From NCBI GenBank assembly GCA_030147945.1, contig JASBUL010000019.1, forward strand, positions 1-44,327: a DNA stretch of 44,327 nt, written 5' to 3'. The stretch's first letter is position 1; every line of letters starts with the position of its first letter. The notes beneath the pieces were generated by a model. The model had not been told where the DNA came from and searched no databases. It worked only from the letters and a program-made list of their open reading frames with translations. Shown here piece by piece: positions 28,988 to 37,458 of the stretch. The position numbers and the translations under genes are program-made. The DNA comes from Oceanococcus sp. (GTDB lineage: Bacteria > Pseudomonadota > Gammaproteobacteria > Nevskiales > Oceanococcaceae).

Positions 28988-30388
28988 ATGCAAAACGATC
29001 AAATCGGCGGACAAGATGCGCTGGTCGAAGAACTGGAGCGCATGCTCAGCGAGCAGTTGCTGCTCAACCCTGATGATCTGAAACTGCGGCTACGCCTGGC
29101 CCGGGTACACGCACAACGTCAGCGCAAGGATGCGTTTCTGGGCGAGGCCCAAGCCATACACCGCCTGGTCAAAGGCGAGAAGAAACATCCCGCACTGATG
29201 CAGATTGCCGATCTGGCCGGCAAGCTCGGGGTCGATCTGGAACTGATCAGCAAGCGCAGCGAAGCCAGCCACCAACGCCGCCTGGGCGAAGATCAGGCCT
29301 CGCGCGACTACTTCCTGCATCTGGAAGGGCGCTACCGCGAGCTCAGCAGCAAAGCCAGCCTGGTCCAGGCACTGGACCGTGTCTTGCTGCGCAATTTCAA
29401 TCGCCCTTCATCGCTGATGCACGCACAGCGCTTCTCCGACAACAACGGCGGCGCGCAAATCGCCCTCAAGCGTGAAGACCTTCTGGGCAGCGGCACCAAA
29501 CTGGTCATGGCCGTCACCGGTCAGGTCGTGATGGCGCGCCTGCTCGGCTACAAGGTGGTGGTCACGGGCAGCCAGAACCTGCGCACCGGGGTCCTCATGG
29601 CCTCGATGGCGGCCCGCCTTGGTCTGGGCGCCGTGGTCTACGTCAACGAACGGCAGGCCAATCAGAACTCGGCCGCTGTCCTGCACATGCGCTGTGTCGG
29701 GGCACGCATCGAGAGCGTGGACTCACGCCAGAGCGCGCGTGACGAGGCGGTCGACGACTGCATTCGCAGTGAGGACCACCACTTCCTGGTGATGGGCGTG
29801 GATGCCGCGCCGGCCCCGTTCCCCGAATTGAACCAGCAGCTCATCAGCGCGCTGGGCCGGGAAATCCGGGTGCAGTGCCAGGGCATGTTCAAACGCACCC
29901 CCGACATGCTGGTGGCGCGCGGCAGCACCACCGCCGACGCCTTCGGCTTCTTCGACCCTTATTTCGACCAGGCCGGCACGCGTCTGGTGGCGGTTGAGGT
30001 GCACGATTCCCTGAAGCCGGAGTCCTCCGCCAATGACGGCGACCCCTTCAAGCGCAATGTGCAGCTCAGTGCGGCACAGCTCAAACAGGCCGAAACCATC
30101 CTCGAAGGCTCCGAGTATCCGGCGGTGCGCCGCGAGCACGCCAAGTACAAGGACAGCGGCCGGGTGGAATACACCAGCGGTTCGAGCACCGATGCACAGG
30201 CCGCGATCAAGGGCTTTGCCCGGCACGAAGGCTTGATACTGCCGATCCGGACGGCCTACGCGGTGGGCTGGGCAGCCCGCGAAGCGCGCGAGATGGACAA
30301 GGATCAGGTGGTCATCGTCAACATGGTCGAGTCCTACGACAAGGATCTGCGCGAGGTCGCAGGCGCTCTCGGCTACGCCAGTTACTGA
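28988..30388 (+). CDS. tryptophan synthase beta-like PLP-dependent protein with remodelled active site
   Basis: A 466-residue fold-type II PLP protein. Residues 130-460 track TrpB block by block: RPSSLMHAQRFSDNNGGAQ, ALKREDLLGSGTKLVM with Lys171 at the Schiff-base position, GLGAVVYVNERQANQNSAAV, MRCVGARIESVDS, PDMLVARGSTTADAFGFF and YPAVRREHAKYKDSGRVEY. The catalytic TrpB motif ETGAGQHG is replaced by VTGSQNLRTG, so Glu109 aligns with Val192, and the phosphate-binding GGGSNA becomes ARGSTTA. An added helical N-terminus of about 125 residues precedes it. No trpA lies nearby. It probably does not make tryptophan. AAGGAG precedes the ATG. Confidence 0.85.
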   Translation: MQNDQIGGQDALVEELERMLSEQLLLNPDDLKLRLRLARVHAQRQRKDAFLGEAQAIHRLVKGEKKHPALMQIADLAGKLGVDLELISKRSEASHQRRLGEDQASRDYFLHLEGRYRELSSKASLVQALDRVLLRNFNRPSSLMHAQRFSDNNGGAQIALKREDLLGSGTKLVMAVTGQVVMARLLGYKVVVTGSQNLRTGVLMASMAARLGLGAVVYVNERQANQNSAAVLHMRCVGARIESVDSRQSARDEAVDDCIRSEDHHFLVMGVDAAPAPFPELNQQLISALGREIRVQCQGMFKRTPDMLVARGSTTADAFGFFDPYFDQAGTRLVAVEVHDSLKPESSANDGDPFKRNVQLSAAQLKQAETILEGSEYPAVRREHAKYKDSGRVEYTSGSSTDAQAAIKGFARHEGLILPIRTAYAVGWAAREAREMDKDQVVIVNMVESYDKDLREVAGALGYASY

Positions 30389-30405
30389 GATCTGACCGAC
30401 GGCGC

Positions 30406-30435
30406 TTGGGTGGTCAAGAATTGATCACCTATAAT
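30406..30435 (+). promoter_or_regulatory. promoter for mnmG
   Basis: A perfect TATAAT at 30430-30435 lies about 30 bp before the mnmG ATG. TTGGGT at 30406-30411, 18 bp upstream of it, is the best -35. It is the clearest sigma-70 -10 box in the window, in the short gap after the TrpB-like gene, so mnmG probably starts its own transcript. Confidence 0.6.
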
Positions 30436-30465
30436 TAAGGGTTCGCCTTGCCCGGGGTCAGCCCC

Positions 30466-32352
30466 ATGAATTTGCAGCAAACCTTTGATGTCATCGTCGT
30501 CGGCGGTGGCCATGCCGGCACCGAAGCCGCGCTGGCCGCTGCGCGCAGTGGTGCGCGCACCCTGCTGCTGAGCCAGAGCATCGAAACGCTGGGCCAGATG
30601 AGCTGCAACCCGGCCATCGGTGGCATCGGCAAGAGCCATCTGGTCAAGGAAATCGACGCCATGGGCGGCCTGATGGCGCGCGCCGCCGATGCTGCAGGCA
30701 TCCAGTTCCGCCGTCTGAATGCACGCAAGGGCCCGGCTGTTCGCGCGACCCGCGCCCAGGCCGACCGAGCGCTGTACCGCGCATTTGTGCGTCAGGCCCT
30801 GGAAAACCAGCCGAACCTGAGCCTGTTCCAGCAAAGCTGTGCTGACCTGATCGTCGAAAATGGCCGCGCCGCCGGTGTCATGACCGAGATGGGCTTGCCG
30901 CTGCGCGCCCATGCGGTGGTGCTCACCGTGGGGACCTTTTTGGGCGGACGCATTCACATCGGTCTGTCCAACTACCAGGGCGGGCGGGCCGGCGATCCGC
31001 CATCCAATCTGTTGTCCGAGCGCCTGCGTGCGCTGCCATTCCGGGTCGGTCGCCTGAAAACCGGCACGCCGCCGCGCATCGATGCACGCAGCATTGATTT
31101 CTCGCAGCTGGAGGAACAACCCGGCGATCAGCCACGCCCGGTATTTTCCTTCATGGGTTCGCAGGCCGACCATCCGCCCCAGGTGTCCTGCCATATCACC
31201 TACACCAGCGAGAAAACCCACGACATCATTCGTGGCGGGCTGGATCGTTCACCCATGTATTCGGGCAAGATCGAGGGCGTGGGACCGCGCTATTGTCCCT
31301 CGGTGGAAGACAAGATCGTGCGTTTCGCCGATAAGGACCGCCATCAGATCTTCATCGAGCCCGAAGGCCTGAACACCCACGAGGTCTACCCCAACGGCAT
31401 TTCCACTTCCCTGCCGTTTGATGTGCAGGTCGAATTCGTGCGCTCCATCGCCGGTTTCGAGCAGGCCCACATCACGCGCCCCGGTTACGCCATCGAATAC
31501 GACTATTTCGATCCGCGCGATCTGAATTACTCGCTGGAAACCCGCCACATGCCGGGCCTGTATTTCGCCGGCCAGATCAACGGCACCACCGGTTACGAGG
31601 AAGCCGCAGCGCAAGGCCTGCTGGCTGGACTCAACGCGGCCCGTGCGGTGCGCGGTGAGGCCGCCTGGCATCCGCGTCGTGATGAGGCCTACCTGGGTGT
31701 GCTGGTCGATGATCTGATCACCCGCGGTGTGGCCGAGCCGTACCGCATGTTCACCAGCCGCGCGGAGTACCGGCTGCGCTTGCGCGAGGACAATGCGGAT
31801 CAGCGCCTGACCCCGATCGCCCGCAGCATGGGGCTGGTCGATGACGCCCGCTGGCACGCGTTCGAAGCCAAGCAACAGGGCGTGCACCAGGAGCTTGAGC
31901 GCATGCACAAGACCTGCATCCAGCCGCAGGATGTGGATGCCGATCTGGCCGCCGAGTTGTTTGGCGAGCCGCTGCGTCACGAATACATGGCTTTCGATCT
32001 GCTGCGCCGGCCCGGTGTGAGCTACCGTGCGCTGCATCGCATCGAACGCCTGGGTGCGGGTCATCACGACGATCAGGTCGCCGAACAGATCGACATCGAA
32101 GCCACTTACTCCGGCTACATCGAACGCCAGGATGCCGAGATCGAGCGCCTCAAATCGCTGGAAAACACCGCCATTCCGGCCGACATGGACTACGACGCGG
32201 TGCAGGGCCTGTCCAAGGAAGTTGCCCACAAGCTGAGCAAAGCCCGACCGCTGAGCATCGGCCAGGCGTCGCGTCTGGAGGGTCTGACCCCGGCTGCCAT
32301 CTCGCTGCTGCTGATCCACCTGCGCCGGGGCAAGGTTCAACGCGCCTCGTAA
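30466..32352 (+). CDS. mnmG: tRNA uridine-5-carboxymethylaminomethyl synthesis enzyme MnmG (GidA)
   Basis: MnmG, with MnmE, installs the cmnm5 group on U34 of certain tRNAs using FAD and methylenetetrahydrofolate. The 628-residue product is full length. The FAD Rossmann motif is [20 protein letters not shown]. The conserved Cys-containing [20 protein letters not shown] follows, then [16 protein letters not shown]-type sequence, [20 protein letters not shown], and the C-terminal MnmE-contacting helices ([34 protein letters not shown]). ATG 30466 (MNLQQTFDV) is preferred over the upstream in-frame codon at 30448. Unlike in many relatives, mnmE and rsmG are not adjacent. Confidence 0.97.
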   Translation: MNLQQTFDVIVVGGGHAGTEAALAAARSGARTLLLSQSIETLGQMSCNPAIGGIGKSHLVKEIDAMGGLMARAADAAGIQFRRLNARKGPAVRATRAQADRALYRAFVRQALENQPNLSLFQQSCADLIVENGRAAGVMTEMGLPLRAHAVVLTVGTFLGGRIHIGLSNYQGGRAGDPPSNLLSERLRALPFRVGRLKTGTPPRIDARSIDFSQLEEQPGDQPRPVFSFMGSQADHPPQVSCHITYTSEKTHDIIRGGLDRSPMYSGKIEGVGPRYCPSVEDKIVRFADKDRHQIFIEPEGLNTHEVYPNGISTSLPFDVQVEFVRSIAGFEQAHITRPGYAIEYDYFDPRDLNYSLETRHMPGLYFAGQINGTTGYEEAAAQGLLAGLNAARAVRGEAAWHPRRDEAYLGVLVDDLITRGVAEPYRMFTSRAEYRLRLREDNADQRLTPIARSMGLVDDARWHAFEAKQQGVHQELERMHKTCIQPQDVDADLAAELFGEPLRHEYMAFDLLRRPGVSYRALHRIERLGAGHHDDQVAEQIDIEATYSGYIERQDAEIERLKSLENTAIPADMDYDAVQGLSKEVAHKLSKARPLSIGQASRLEGLTPAAISLLLIHLRRGKVQRAS

Positions 32353-32359
32353 CACACGG

Positions 32360-32389
32360 CTGGCATCCCCCGGGTCGGCGCGGGATAAT
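32360..32389 (+). promoter_or_regulatory. possible promoter for the DUF2834 gene
   Basis: CTGGCA (32360-32365) and GATAAT (32384-32389) are spaced by 18 bp in the 60-bp gap after mnmG, about 24 bp before the next ATG. Four and five of six bases match consensus. The surrounding DNA is very GC-rich, which makes the GATAAT stand out, but the call is weak. Confidence 0.3.
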
Positions 32390-32412
32390 CCGGCGACACA
32401 CGGGGGAGATTC

Positions 32413-32748
32413 ATGAAGAACGTCTATTTTTTGCTCGCCATAGCGGGCGCGGCACTGCCCATGCTGGCCTTGGCCGGAGTGTTTGGCGGCGAGCCGCTGC
32501 CTCAGCCGCAATACTGGTTGCAGGCGCTCTACGCCAATGTCGGCAGTGGCGCGGCATTCACTGATCTGGCCTGGGCCTCCCTGGTGTTCTGGCTGTTCGT
32601 TTTCAGCGAATCGGCCCGGCTGGGCATGCGCAAACCGTGGCTGTGGGTATTGCTCAACTGTTTTGTTGGTCTGTCCTGCGCCCTGCCGCTGTTCCTGTGG
32701 GCGCGTCTGCGCCGCATGGAAGCCGAGGAACGTCATGCAGCGTTTTGA
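32413..32748 (+). CDS. DUF2834 small membrane protein
   Basis: A 111-residue protein with three hydrophobic spans: MKNVYFLLAIAGAALPMLA at the N-terminus, DLAWASLVFWLFVFSESARL in the middle and WLWVLLNCFVGLSCALPLFL near the end. The order, lengths and the conserved (S)ESARLGMRKPWLWV linker match DUF2834, a family of small bacterial and algal membrane proteins of unknown function. The ATG follows GGGGGAGATTC, a strong ribosome site. Its 3' end overlaps the DUF2505 gene start by 14 bp, so the two are probably coexpressed. Confidence 0.8.
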   Translation: MKNVYFLLAIAGAALPMLALAGVFGGEPLPQPQYWLQALYANVGSGAAFTDLAWASLVFWLFVFSESARLGMRKPWLWVLLNCFVGLSCALPLFLWARLRRMEAEERHAAF

Positions 32749-33235
32749 GCGGAACAGCACATTGCCGGCACCGGCCGACGCGGTGATTGCGGCCATCGCC
32801 AGCGAAACCTATCTGCACTACCGTTACGACGAAGCCGGCGTAGAGCACTACGAGATCGAGATTCGCGAAGACTCGCCGACGCGTTTCGAAAGCCGCGTGG
32901 TCCGCCATGCCGGCACCGACCGGGTTCCGAGTTTTGCGCGCAAATTCACCGGTGATCGCGTCACGATCGTGCAAAAGCAGTTCTGGGACCGGTCGGCGAC
33001 TCCGTACACCGGCGAGCTGCACCTGGAGCTTCAGGGTCTGCCCGGGCACATTCTGACCCGTCTAAGCCTGCGCGATAACGGCGATGGCACTTCGACCCTG
33101 CAAGGTCACGGCGAGGTCGAGGCGCGTATCCCGCTGGTCGGCAAACGCATCGAAAAAATGCTGCTCGACAAGGTCGGCGACGGCTTTGAACACAGCGCGC
33201 AGAAAATCCGCGACTATCTGACCGAACAGGGCTGA
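32735..33235 (+). CDS. DUF2505 family protein
   Basis: A 166-residue soluble protein resembling DUF2505, a START/SRPBCC-like domain that may bind a hydrophobic ligand. Recognisable parts are FERNSTLPAPADAVIAAIAS at the start, ETYLHYRYDEAGVEHYEIE, RVPSFARKFTGDRVTIVQKQ and the final amphipathic helix GKRIEKMLLDKVGDGFEH. It has no signal peptide and is presumed cytoplasmic. The ATG at 32735 overlaps the upstream DUF2834 gene by 14 bp in another frame. Function is unknown. Confidence 0.75.
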   Translation: MQRFERNSTLPAPADAVIAAIASETYLHYRYDEAGVEHYEIEIREDSPTRFESRVVRHAGTDRVPSFARKFTGDRVTIVQKQFWDRSATPYTGELHLELQGLPGHILTRLSLRDNGDGTSTLQGHGEVEARIPLVGKRIEKMLLDKVGDGFEHSAQKIRDYLTEQG

Positions 33236-33239
33236 ATCT

Positions 33240-34040
33240 GTGCCGGGGCGGCTTGTACTGGCCGTGATCGGGCTGATGCTGATCAGCCCGGTCCAGGCGC
33301 AAAGCTGCCCGCCCGCAAGCGGCCTGGCCCACACCGTTATTGATCACACCGCCCGCGACGGGCGTTACTTCACCCAGGGGCTGGTGTTCGTCGACACTGT
33401 GCTGGCCGAGAGCACTGGCCTGTACGGACGCTCGCAGATCATCCTGCATCACCCCGGCGGGCGTGAACACCTGAATCTGCCGAAGCGCCTGTTTGGCGAG
33501 GGCCTGGCCCTACACAACCAGCGCTTGTGGCAGCTCAGCTGGAAAGCCGGTCAGCTGCGCGTTTACACCCTGCGACCACTGGCACTGGAAAAAACCCTGC
33601 GCTACAGCGGCCAGGGCTGGGGCCTGGCTCATGATGGCCAGCGTTTCATCCGCAGCGATGGCAGCGCCACGCTGCATTTTCACCACAGCGCGGATTTCCA
33701 GCCCATGGGCCAGCTGAACGTGCGCGAGGGCGAACGCCCGATCGCCCGGCTCAACGAGCTGGAGTGGGCCAACGGGCACCTGCTGGCCAACATCTGGTTC
33801 AGCGAACGCATCGCGCGGATTGATCCGGATAGCGGCTGTGTCGATGGCTGGCTTGACCTTGGCGGCCTGTGGCCGCAAGCGATCCGCCCGGATCACGCGG
33901 ATGTGCTCAATGGCATGGCATGGCATGCTGAGCGAAAAGAATTGTGGGTGACCGGCAAAAACTGGCCGCGCATCTACCGCCTGGATGTTCCGGCGCTGAA
34001 AAGCGTTGCGGAGCACGGCGAACGCATAAAAACAAAATGA
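33240..34040 (+). CDS. secreted glutaminyl-peptide cyclotransferase
   Basis: A 266-residue precursor of the bacterial/plant-type glutamine cyclotransferase (five-bladed beta-propeller, PF05096). It converts N-terminal Gln of peptides or proteins to pyroglutamate in the periplasm. The signal peptide is LVLAVIGLMLISPVQA, cleaved before QS. Family motifs are RDGRYFTQGLVFVDTVLAES, ESTGLYGRSQI, LFGEGLALHNQRLWQLSWK, ELEWANGHLLANIW and the C-terminal VLNGMAWHAERKELWVTGKN with WPRIYRL. The start is GTG 33240, four bp after the DUF2505 stop. The mature end is unremarkable; 15 bp separate it from the PI-PLC-like gene. Confidence 0.92.
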   Translation: MPGRLVLAVIGLMLISPVQAQSCPPASGLAHTVIDHTARDGRYFTQGLVFVDTVLAESTGLYGRSQIILHHPGGREHLNLPKRLFGEGLALHNQRLWQLSWKAGQLRVYTLRPLALEKTLRYSGQGWGLAHDGQRFIRSDGSATLHFHHSADFQPMGQLNVREGERPIARLNELEWANGHLLANIWFSERIARIDPDSGCVDGWLDLGGLWPQAIRPDHADVLNGMAWHAERKELWVTGKNWPRIYRLDVPALKSVAEHGERIKTK

Positions 34041-34055
34041 TATTGAGGACGACAC

Positions 34056-35951
34056 ATGCCCCACCTGAACCGCCTGACCGAAGGCCGGTCGACCCGTGGC
34101 ACGCGCTTGCCAGCCGTCGTACTGGTCTTGCTGACAAGCCTGCTTGGCGCTTGTGGCGACACCAGCAAGCACATCACTGACGCCACGCGCGGCGCGACCC
34201 CAACACCGCAGGCCAGCGCGCAACCCACGCCCAGCGCCAGTCCGACAGCGCAGCCGAGCGCATCGCCCACGGCCAGCCCCGGCGTGAGCCCAAGCGCAAG
34301 CCCGAGTGCAAGCCCCAGCGCCGGTCCAAGCCCGCAACCCAGCGCATCACCCACGCCTTCGCCCCAGCCCTCACCCAGCAGCACACCCGGTGCGACTCAG
34401 GACATGCCTATAGTGACCCTGGATCAGGTTTGCACCGCCGGGCTGCCGGATGCACTGGCGCCGCTGTGCACCGAGCTGGGCAAAGCCACCGCCGAGCTGG
34501 CCACGCAGTGTGATGGCGCCACCGGCTCAGCGGCTTGTCAGACCCTGAACGGCAATCTGTATGCCCTGGTCCACGCCTGCTACCGCGACGGCCAGGCCCT
34601 GTTCGGCGACCAAACCCGCAGCTTCTGCAAGATTGCCGATACCGTGGTGTCCGGCGCCGCAGCGTATTGCCGCCAGCTGCCGGGCGCGCCGCCCGAGCTG
34701 TGCAGTTTGATGTCCGAAAGCCTGATCGCGGACAGCGTGATCCAGGAGTATCAGGCCTCGGTCTTGCACACCGCACATCGCCTGCAGCGCGAACTGGCGG
34801 CATCCCTGCCACTGCGGCATACCCTGTACGTGTCGACCCACAACAGCTACAACGCCACCGCCGCCAACACCCCACCGACCCTGTCCGGCTCGGATGCCAA
34901 CCAGCGCTATGTCATCGTCGACCAGCTGCGCATGGACGTGCGTGGCCTGGAAATTGATGTGCACTGGATGCCCTCACTCATCGATGGCGGCTTTCGGCCC
35001 ACGGTATGCCATGGCAACGTGCAGCATCTGGGTTGCACCTATGAGCGCAGCTTCCGCGAGGAGCTGAGCGAATTGCGCGGCTGGCTTGATGCCAACCCGC
35101 AAGAGGTGGTGATCATCGGCCTGGAAACCCGCTTCAGCGAACCGTTTGATGAGTATCTGGGCGATGACAAATACGCCGCCGCCTCGGCCGACATCGAAGC
35201 CACGGTCGGCGAACGGCTGTTTCGTCCCGGCGTCGACACCCCGCACACCTGTGAACAAGGCCAACCGCTGGATGTCAGCGTGGCCGAGGTGCGCGCCGCC
35301 GGCAAACAGCTGATCATTTACGGCGACTGCAATTACGGCACGGCCGAGGGCGCCAATCTGGTCTTCAGCACCCAGGGCACCCACACCCAGCGCGGTGGAG
35401 GCTCTTATATCGGCATCCAGGCGCCACAGGCCTGCGGCTTCAGCCTCACCGATCTGGACACCAAATGGGTGCGTTACTACGAGGACGGCACGTTGGTCGG
35501 TGCACTGACCGGGGTGGACCGACAGGCCAATATCGCCGAAGTGACCGAGATGGCCCGCTGCAACATCAACATGCCTTCGCTTGATCATCTGCTGCCGTTT
35601 GATGGCCGCATGCAAGCCCTGATCTGGAGCTGGGATGTGGGTGAACCGGCTCAAAGCGAGGGCCCACTGCGGGCCGTGCACAACGCGAACGGCCACTTCC
35701 AGGCGGTGGCCGCCGACAACGCCCCGGCGCTCAAAGCCTGTGCCGACCCGCAACAGGCCGTGGTGCTTGAGGATACCTTGAACCTGGCCCGCTGGCGCAT
35801 CGCCGACAGCTGCACAGCCCCCTACCTGTGGGCCACGCCACGCCATGGCCTGGACAACGAGATTCTCAAGCAGGTCAAACAGAGCAGCGGCGTCGAGCGC
35901 GTCAGTCTGTCACTGCGACGAGCGGCTCAAGGCGAGTGGCTGGCCGACTGA
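34056..35951 (+). CDS. PI-PLC-like phosphodiesterase lipoprotein with Ser/Pro/Ala-rich linker
   Basis: A 631-residue lipoprotein. The signal region RLPAVVLVLLTSLLGAC carries the lipobox at Cys33. Residues 46-113 are a Ser/Pro/Ala/Thr linker. Residues 125-216 hold many Cys (a likely disulfide-bonded module of unknown type). From about 255 the PLC-like TIM-barrel domain begins: STHNSYNATAAN (His262), RGLEIDVHWMPS (His303) and TVCHGNVQHLGC (His319) form the catalytic pattern of Ca-dependent PI-PLC-like enzymes. It is probably tethered to the envelope and cleaves a phosphodiester such as phosphoinositides or glycerophosphodiesters; the substrate is unproven. Its 3' end overlaps the convergent MocR gene by 25 bp. 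Confidence 0.82.
   Translation: MPHLNRLTEGRSTRGTRLPAVVLVLLTSLLGACGDTSKHITDATRGATPTPQASAQPTPSASPTAQPSASPTASPGVSPSASPSASPSAGPSPQPSASPTPSPQPSPSSTPGATQDMPIVTLDQVCTAGLPDALAPLCTELGKATAELATQCDGATGSAACQTLNGNLYALVHACYRDGQALFGDQTRSFCKIADTVVSGAAAYCRQLPGAPPELCSLMSESLIADSVIQEYQASVLHTAHRLQRELAASLPLRHTLYVSTHNSYNATAANTPPTLSGSDANQRYVIVDQLRMDVRGLEIDVHWMPSLIDGGFRPTVCHGNVQHLGCTYERSFREELSELRGWLDANPQEVVIIGLETRFSEPFDEYLGDDKYAAASADIEATVGERLFRPGVDTPHTCEQGQPLDVSVAEVRAAGKQLIIYGDCNYGTAEGANLVFSTQGTHTQRGGGSYIGIQAPQACGFSLTDLDTKWVRYYEDGTLVGALTGVDRQANIAEVTEMARCNINMPSLDHLLPFDGRMQALIWSWDVGEPAQSEGPLRAVHNANGHFQAVAADNAPALKACADPQQAVVLEDTLNLARWRIADSCTAPYLWATPRHGLDNEILKQVKQSSGVERVSLSLRRAAQGEWLAD
34191..34394 (+). repeat. degenerate Ser-Pro-Ala tandem-repeat coding tract
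   Basis: About 200 bp encode a low-complexity linker built from imperfect ASPS/ASPT/QPSP units, with DNA repeats such as AGCGCAAGCCCGAGTGCAAG. It separates the lipidated N-terminus from the Cys-rich and catalytic domains. Tracts like this can change length by slippage or recombination. Confidence 0.75.
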
Positions 35952-37387
35952 GACTGCACCAGATGCTGGCGGCACAGCGTGCCCAGACGGGCCACTGCCG
36001 CCTGCATAGCCGGCGTGATGCGATGGCCACAGTTGAGCCGTAATGAATCGGCAAAACCCTGACCACTGGCACTGAACAAAGCACCCGGCGCAAACTCCAG
36101 GCCCTCGCTGATCGCAGCCCGGTAGATCTCCAGGCTGTTGCTGCCCGCCGGCAGCTGCAGCCAGAGCAGAAAACCGCCGCTGGGCTGAACCACCCGTGTA
36201 CCAGGCGGAAAGTGCTCGGTTATGCAACGCATCACCTGCTCGACCTGATCCTGGCAGGCCTGCCGCAGGCGGCGCATGTGACGCATGTACACGGCGCCTT
36301 CAAGCACCTCGGCCAGAGCCGCCTGCAATAGCGGTGCGGTGCTCACCGAGGTGGCGAACTTCAGCGCACGAACGCGCTCGACATGGTGCCCGGCAGCGAT
36401 GTAACCCACCCGAGCACCCGGCGCCAGGGTTTTGGAGAACGAGCCGCACACGATGACTTCGGCGCGGGCGTCAAAATGGCGCAACGGTCGTGGCCGCTGC
36501 GCGGCGTAATGCAGATCGCCGTACAGATCGTCCTCGACCAGCGCAACGCCATACCGCTGGCACAGCGCAACCAGGGCTTGCTTGTCGGCATCGGGCAGGG
36601 TTGCGCCCAGCGGATTACTCACTGTGGGACATAGCAGACAGGCTTTGATGCGCTCGCCGCCCGGTGCCTGCAGCACTTCGGCCAGAGCCTCGACCGAGAG
36701 ACCGCTGCGCGGGTGTGTGCGAACCTCGCAGGCCTTGAGTTTGAGCGTTTCCAGAACCTGCAGAAAGCCGAAATAGCAGGGTGATTCGACGGCCACGCTG
36801 TCTCCGGGCTGACACACCGCGCCCAGTGCCAACTCCAGCGCTTCCATACCCCCGTTGGTGATCAGTAACTCAGATGGATCGAGCACCGTTTCGCAGCGCA
36901 GGTAATGCGCCACAAGCCAGCGGCGCAGGCGCAGCGAGCCATCCAGCGGACCGTAGCCGCTGAGCAGTTGCGGCCTGGTCCTCGCCAGTCGTGCGGTGGC
37001 TTTCTGCAAAGCCTGGATCGGCAGCAACTCCGGGTCCGGCAGGGCGGCGCCCAGCGGGGCCGCGCGTGGCGGCGACGAAGCTTCACCAGGAAACATCTGG
37101 GTGATGACATCGCTGATGCGCACCGCACGGCTGTGCGACTGGGGTGGGCGAAATTGCGGTTCGGCCATGGGCGCGGGCGCTCGCCGTGCGAAATAACCCA
37201 GGCGCGGACGCGCCTCGGCCAGCTGACGCTGTTCCAGTAGGCGCAGCGCGCTCACCGCCGTGGTCGCACTGACACCACGCTGCGCTGCAAGCTCACGCAC
37301 CGATGGCAGCTGACTGCCGGCTGCGATGTGCCCGTTGTTAATGAGGCGGGCGATGTCATCGGCTATGCGCTGGTAAGCCGCATCCAT
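35927..37387 (-). CDS. MocR-type transcriptional regulator (GntR HTH fused to aminotransferase-like domain)
   Basis: A 486-residue MocR/GabR-family regulator. Residues 1-70 form a GntR winged helix (IADDIARLINNGHIAAGSQL, PSVRELAAQRGVSATTAVSA). Residues 100-470 are a fold-type I aminotransferase-like domain with TNGGMEALELALGAVCQPGD, CPTVSNPLGATL, VEDDLYGDLHY and the PLP lysine Lys319 in GSFSKTLAPGARVGYI. Such regulators sense PLP plus an amino compound and bind direct repeats next to a divergent target. Here the divergent gene is a LysE exporter, so control of amino-acid efflux is likely. The ATG 37387 has almost no Shine-Dalgarno and lies 3 bp from an operator-like repeat. The C-terminal residues overlap the PI-PLC gene. 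Confidence 0.92.
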   Translation of the reverse strand: MDAAYQRIADDIARLINNGHIAAGSQLPSVRELAAQRGVSATTAVSALRLLEQRQLAEARPRLGYFARRAPAPMAEPQFRPPQSHSRAVRISDVITQMFPGEASSPPRAAPLGAALPDPELLPIQALQKATARLARTRPQLLSGYGPLDGSLRLRRWLVAHYLRCETVLDPSELLITNGGMEALELALGAVCQPGDSVAVESPCYFGFLQVLETLKLKACEVRTHPRSGLSVEALAEVLQAPGGERIKACLLCPTVSNPLGATLPDADKQALVALCQRYGVALVEDDLYGDLHYAAQRPRPLRHFDARAEVIVCGSFSKTLAPGARVGYIAAGHHVERVRALKFATSVSTAPLLQAALAEVLEGAVYMRHMRRLRQACQDQVEQVMRCITEHFPPGTRVVQPSGGFLLWLQLPAGSNSLEIYRAAISEGLEFAPGALFSASGQGFADSLRLNCGHRITPAMQAAVARLGTLCRQHLVQSQSASHSP

Positions 37388-37390
37388 GTT

Positions 37391-37431
37391 CTGTACTGGT
37401 CAAAATTCAGTTTTATTGTAACTGTACTGGT
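37391..37431. promoter_or_regulatory. direct-repeat operator between MocR and LysE genes
   Basis: The 10-mer CTGTACTGGT occurs at 37391-37400 and again at 37422-37431, identical and in the same orientation, 31 bp (three helical turns) apart. Spaced direct repeats are the known target type for MocR regulators such as GabR and PdxR. The minus strand has TACAAT at 37415-37420 as a possible -10 for the MocR gene, between the repeats; TAAATT at 37446-37451 could serve the LysE gene. Confidence 0.65.
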
Positions 37432-37458
37432 TTTGTGTGCTGACCTAAATTGCGCGCC

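Noticed and set aside
31249-32796. Minus-strand frame of 515 codons opposite mnmG
   Set aside because: It lies antisense to mnmG and the DUF2834 gene, both well supported, and its composition is typical of mirrored coding sequence.
34191-34394. Repeat-rich tract considered as a CRISPR or intergenic tandem repeat
   Set aside because: It is in frame within a single lipoprotein gene and encodes a Ser/Pro/Ala linker. Unit sizes are irregular, with no spacer structure.
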